A stretch of 8,451 bases of DNA from Burkholderiaceae bacterium. Lineage in GTDB: Bacteria; Pseudomonadota; Gammaproteobacteria; Burkholderiales; Burkholderiaceae. The stretch lies in NCBI GenBank assembly GCA_947373615.1, contig CANBYN010000074.1, positions 1 through 8,451 of the forward strand, written 5' to 3'. Position numbers and translations under genes: made by a program. The number at the start of each line of letters is the position of its first letter. Position 1 is the first letter of the stretch. This document shows, one piece after another, positions 5,720 to 8,451 of this stretch. Under the pieces are notes generated by a model. The model saw nothing but the letters and a program-made list of their open reading frames with translations, did not search any database and was not told the origin of the DNA.

Positions 5720-6550
5720 ATGAAATCTAAGCATAGAAGAGAGATATTAAAAGCGACGGGTGCCTTGGTTGGAACATCGCTCATTCCATCCTGTCTTTTT
5801 GCCGCCGATGATCGTGGACTAGAGGGCCCCCGAGTAGGGCTCGTGATCGGCAACAGCAAATACATCGAAAGCCCATTAACCAATCCCAAAAATGATGCCG
5901 CCGCAATCGGCAAGCAATTAAAGCTCATGGGGTTTGATATTGATCTTTTGTTAGACGCAAACTTAAAAGATATTGGCGCGGCCATTCAAAAATACACCAC
6001 TCGGTTAGCCAAATCCAAAGCCATTGGCCTGTTTTATTACGCTGGACATGGAGTGCAGTTGGGCTGGCGCAATTATCTAGTTCCCGTCGATGCCAATCTG
6101 GATCGGGTCGACGATATCCCCAAGCAAACCTTTGAATTAAATACCATGCTCGCAGGCTTAAATAAAGCCCAAAACCAAATGAATATCGTGATTTTGGATG
6201 CCTGTCGGGATAACCCCTTTGGTAAAAAATTACCGATGGAGCAAAAGGGCCTGAGTCAATTTGATGCGCCATCCGCGTCGTTGCTCTGCTACGCCACGGC
6301 GCCCGGCAACGTGGCCAGTGATGGATCTGGTTCAAATGGCTTGTTTACGGAAAATCTCTTGCGCGAAATGCGCAATCCCGATGCCAAGATTGAAGATGTC
6401 TTTAAACGGGTTCGATTAAAAGTCAGACTAGCCTCTAAAGGCGAGCAAATCCCGTGGGAAAGCACCTCCTTGGAGGAGGATTTTTACTTTAATTATTCTC
6501 GTATGGACCCTGGCACGATTGAAAAGTCCATGGGCGGAGCAACCTCATGA
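5720..6550 (+). CDS. Exported caspase-like (peptidase C14) protein
   Basis: A 276-residue bacterial caspase homologue (metacaspase-like). The fold begins with RVGLVIGNSKY (38-48) and NPKNDAAAIGKQLKLMGFD (55-73). The catalytic dyad is His110 in FYYAGHGVQ and Cys162 in ILDACRDNPF, both in perfect family context; GLFTENLL (207-214) is the usual later motif. The N-terminus is an export signal: HRREILKATGALVG (5-18) has the twin-arginine pattern RR-x-I-L-K, with a modest hydrophobic stretch and possible cleavage near Ala28/Ala29 (LFAADD). A lipobox at Cys25 is unlikely because Pro sits at -2. In-frame TAG at 5702 makes ATG 5720 the only good start, though no Shine-Dalgarno site is seen. The protein stops right after the caspase domain, where relatives continue into a helical repeat; here that part is the next gene. 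Substrate and role are unknown. Confidence 0.88.
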   Translation: MKSKHRREILKATGALVGTSLIPSCLFAADDRGLEGPRVGLVIGNSKYIESPLTNPKNDAAAIGKQLKLMGFDIDLLLDANLKDIGAAIQKYTTRLAKSKAIGLFYYAGHGVQLGWRNYLVPVDANLDRVDDIPKQTFELNTMLAGLNKAQNQMNIVILDACRDNPFGKKLPMEQKGLSQFDAPSASLLCYATAPGNVASDGSGSNGLFTENLLREMRNPDAKIEDVFKRVRLKVRLASKGEQIPWESTSLEEDFYFNYSRMDPGTIEKSMGGATS

Positions 6551-7302
6551 GTGATACCAATGCCGATTTTCAGCAAGAGCTTTCCCTGTGGGAGGCGGCC
6601 AGTCAGAGTAGCGACCCTAAATTAACGATCCAATATCTCGAAAAATACCCTAGTGGCTCGTATAGCCAGTTGGCAGAAGCGCGATTAGACACCTTATTGG
6701 CTAAGCGTGGCGAGAAAAGAGTGGAGATTAAGAGCTCTCCCAATAATCCATTTTCAGCAGGGTCGGCTTCAGGGGTCATGAAGTATTCAATCGGTGACTC
6801 CTATTCATATGTAAAGAAAGATTTATTGACAGAAATAAAAGTCAATTCAACTACCGAAAGGGTTACTAAAGTTTCGGATAGCGAGATCACCATGAATGAT
6901 GGCCGCAAGGTTCTTGATTTGATGGGGAATGAATTAATTTCCCCGAATGAGCATTATTTAACCCCTGCCCAATTTTTTGCCGTTGAGTACCAGCTAGGCA
7001 AAAAGTGGGTAACTCGGTTTGGATGGAGAAAAAGTGATGGCGTAGATTCTAATTTGGAAATGGAATTTAAAGTCACCGGGCGTGAAAAAATAAAAACTCC
7101 GGCTGGCGAATTTAATGCATTCGTGGTGGAAGGGTGGGGGTATGTTGAAGGGGGAAATAAATTTGAAATGAAATATTGGATAGACCCTGACAACTGCAAT
7201 CGACCAATTTGGTTTGATCGGGTTTCCAAAAATAAAAGACGGGGACATATAATCAGCGCCCAACGTAATGAGTTGGTTTCTTTTAAACAGGCGAAAAGTT
7301 AA
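6547..7302 (+). CDS. Caspase-associated repeat plus beta-rich domain protein
   Basis: A 251-residue protein whose start overlaps the caspase stop by ATGA; GGAG (6536-6539) is 7 bases ahead, so it is translated on its own, probably by re-initiation. Residues 8-52 (FQQELSLWEAASQSSDP, then YLEKYPSGSYSQLAEARLD) match the short helical repeat that commonly follows bacterial caspase domains in the same chain (established knowledge). A linker (53-78) leads to a region from about 79 to 245 with alternating polar and hydrophobic residues, predicted all-beta, including TPAGEFNAFVVEGWGY and KYWIDPDNCNRPIWFDRV. That GEF.AF.VEG..Y...YW.DP pattern resembles periplasmic DUF3108-like barrels, but I would not assign a family. 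There is no signal peptide, which is odd for a partner of an exported protease. Likely function: targeting or regulation of the caspase (inference). Confidence 0.75.
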   Translation: MSDTNADFQQELSLWEAASQSSDPKLTIQYLEKYPSGSYSQLAEARLDTLLAKRGEKRVEIKSSPNNPFSAGSASGVMKYSIGDSYSYVKKDLLTEIKVNSTTERVTKVSDSEITMNDGRKVLDLMGNELISPNEHYLTPAQFFAVEYQLGKKWVTRFGWRKSDGVDSNLEMEFKVTGREKIKTPAGEFNAFVVEGWGYVEGGNKFEMKYWIDPDNCNRPIWFDRVSKNKRRGHIISAQRNELVSFKQAKS

Positions 7303-7390
7303 TAACCTTAAACAGGTTAATTCTTAAATAGCATCTATTTAAATTAGGAATGCATCGCCCCAATAAGCAGCGGATAATATCTCGGGGCGA
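7303..7390. repeat. Small hairpins after the caspase operon
   Basis: Three inverted repeats follow the stop codon: TAACCT/AGGTTA (7303-7319), TTAAATAG/CTATTTAA with a 3-base loop (7324-7342), and TCGCCCC/GGGGCGA with a 22-base loop (7355-7390). None has a U run, so intrinsic termination is not proven; together they may form the 3' end of the operon mRNA. The rest of the gap to 7471 shows nothing else I can name. Confidence 0.35.
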
Positions 7391-7471
7391 CACAAGTTAC
7401 GCTCTTAAATTACTGTGTTGTCAGTAAAGCCATAGCAACCAGCAATATACAAAAAGAACAAGAAAAAGGGT

Positions 7472-7569
7472 GGATGAGCCAAACCCCCGGCACTGGCAGA
7501 AATTGGGTTTGGCTGCTTCGTTCCCGACCTGACCAGGTTATCCAACCCACCATGCGGGGAGGCCCATCC
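7472..7569 (-). ncRNA. ffs: Signal recognition particle RNA, small bacterial type (4.5S)
   Basis: Read on the minus strand, the RNA carries the SRP domain IV signature: CCTGGTCAGGTCGGGAAC followed by GAAGCAGCC, with the GGAA tetraloop and the asymmetric loops that bind Ffh. The two ends pair as GGATGGGCC with GGCTCATCC, closing the rod, and give about 98 bases, the usual size for the small proteobacterial form. This RNA with protein Ffh delivers inner-membrane proteins to FtsY and the translocon. After the 3' end a CCTTTTTC run (plus-strand 7462-7469) gives termination. The gene is divergent from dnaX. Confidence 0.95.
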
Positions 7570-7575
7570 AATTCT

Positions 7576-7581
7576 ATTTTA
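7576..7581 (-). promoter_or_regulatory. Putative -10 element of the SRP RNA promoter
   Basis: On the minus strand TAAAAT lies 6 bases before the predicted first base of the SRP RNA (7569), the expected spacing for a -10 box. No clear -35 is seen; at usual spacing it would fall over the dnaX start codon near 7599-7604, so the two divergent start regions overlap. Confidence 0.5.
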
Positions 7582-7600
7582 GCTTGTTAGAATGTAAGAC

Positions 7601-8451
7601 ATGACAGCATTGGCATTAGCCCGTTCGTGGCGCCCTAAAACATTCTCCGAATTAGTCGGTCAAGACCATGTGGTTAAGGCCTTAACCCACGCATTGGATC
7701 AAGGCCGTTTGCATCATGCATGGCTCTTTACGGGAACCCGCGGGGTAGGCAAGACTACTATCGCTCGGATTATGGCTAAAGCCCTCAATTGCACAGGGTC
7801 TGATGGTTCTGGCAAGATGACCTCAGATCCTTGCGGAAAATGCCCCGCTTGCCTAGAAATCGATGCCGGCCGCTTTGTTGACTATATAGAGATGGATGCA
7901 GCAAGTAATCGTGGTGTTGACGATATTGCCGCTCTCCTAGAAAAAGCAGCTTACGCACCAAGTAATGGTCGTTATAAGGTTTATATGATTGACGAGGTGC
8001 ATATGCTCACCAATCATGCCTTTAATGCCATGCTTAAAACTCTGGAAGAGCCCCCAGAACACGTGAAATTTATTTTGGCGACTACTGATCCCCAAAAGAT
8101 CCCAGTCACCATTTTGTCTCGTTGCTTGCAGTTCAATCTTAAGCAAATGCCAGTACCACTCATCGTTGAGCATTTAGAAAAAGTACTTGCAGCAGAAAAA
8201 GTGGAATACGAAGTTAATGCGCTACGCGTTTTAGCTAAGGCAGCTCAAGGCTCAATGCGTGATGCTTTATCCCTGACTGACCAAGCCATTGCTTACGCAG
8301 CCGGAAAAGTTACAGAAGAATCTGTTCGGGGCATGCTCGGCACCTTAGATGATGCTTACCTCATTCGTATTTTGGATGGCTTAATTGCAAAAGATGGCGC
8401 AAGCCTCTTAGCTGTTGCCAATGAAATGGGTGAGCGCAGTATGTCTTTCTC
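7601..8451 (+). CDS. dnaX: DNA polymerase III subunits tau/gamma, N-terminal part
   Basis: The first 283 codons of the clamp-loader ATPase; the gene runs past the right edge. It loads the beta sliding clamp and couples the polymerase to the helicase. Seen: RSWRPKTFSELVGQDHV (8-24), the typical start; Walker A GTRGVGKT (45-52); four zinc-binding cysteines (64, 78, 81, 84); Walker B VYMIDEVHML (127-136); sensor 1 ATTDP (160-164); the SRC motif with arginine finger Arg174 (173-175); and the domain II segment GSMRDALSLTDQAI (217-230) with the sensor 2 arginine. No Shine-Dalgarno site precedes ATG 7601. A -10-like TAGAAT (7588-7593) ends only 7 bases before it, suggesting a very short or absent leader. 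Whether a frameshift site makes a separate gamma form cannot be judged because that part is outside the window. Confidence 0.96.
   Translation, partial: MTALALARSWRPKTFSELVGQDHVVKALTHALDQGRLHHAWLFTGTRGVGKTTIARIMAKALNCTGSDGSGKMTSDPCGKCPACLEIDAGRFVDYIEMDAASNRGVDDIAALLEKAAYAPSNGRYKVYMIDEVHMLTNHAFNAMLKTLEEPPEHVKFILATTDPQKIPVTILSRCLQFNLKQMPVPLIVEHLEKVLAAEKVEYEVNALRVLAKAAQGSMRDALSLTDQAIAYAAGKVTEESVRGMLGTLDDAYLIRILDGLIAKDGASLLAVANEMGERSMSF

Noticed and set aside
5925..6335. 136-codon minus-strand frame
   Set aside because: It lies wholly antisense to the conserved caspase domain and is Arg/Trp-rich, typical of a shadow frame.
6540..6556. Programmed -1 frameshift joining the caspase to the next gene
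   Set aside because: No slippery heptamer is present and a GGAG site serves the second start, so termination and re-initiation explain the overlap better.
7410..7427. TTACTG-N6-CAGTAA palindrome, thought at first to be a second LexA box
   Set aside because: The CTG to CAG spacing is 6, not the 10 required, and no start codon follows it nearby.
7937..8173. 78-codon minus-strand frame
   Set aside because: It is antisense to the conserved ATPase core of dnaX.

Overview
The window looks like chromosome of a betaproteobacterium of moderate GC, most likely a Burkholderiales member such as Polynucleobacter (inference). The grounds are a periplasmic binding protein of the Bug/TctC family, which is greatly expanded in that group, a small SRP RNA divergent from dnaX, and protein sequences of that flavour. 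I see no insertion sequence, phage gene, CRISPR array or tRNA.

Layout. Positions 1-145 hold the 3' end of a DUF1993 gene, which ends at a strong two-way terminator (291-328). Facing it on the minus strand is a two-gene operon (2385 to 359): a beta-decarboxylating dehydrogenase of the isopropylmalate/tartrate type, overlapped by 4 bases with a TctC-type solute-binding protein. A 207-base divergent region (2386-2592) carries two inverted repeats and, at its far end, a perfect LexA box. The box sits directly before umuD and umuC (2593-4402), the SOS-inducible translesion DNA polymerase V. A well-initiated 43-codon membrane peptide (4441-4572) follows 38 bases after umuC and is probably read through from it. 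A hairpin (4612-4643) separates this from the convergent exoX exonuclease gene (minus strand, 4656-5315).

A gap of about 400 bases (5316-5719) has no clear gene but holds a strong orphan Shine-Dalgarno site, a long imperfect hairpin and a possible gene remnant. Next comes a two-gene operon (5720-7302): an exported caspase-like (C14) cysteine protease, overlapped by 4 bases with a protein made of a short helical repeat plus a beta-rich domain. The repeat normally follows the caspase domain in one polypeptide, so this looks like a naturally split protein. After a 170-base gap comes the signal recognition particle RNA (minus strand, 7472-7569), divergent from dnaX, which runs off the right edge.

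The strongest biology is the SOS module: LexA box, umuD, umuC and a possible small membrane peptide, with exoX facing it. The most unusual items are that peptide, the split caspase operon, and a dehydrogenase that lacks one of the usual substrate-binding arginines.
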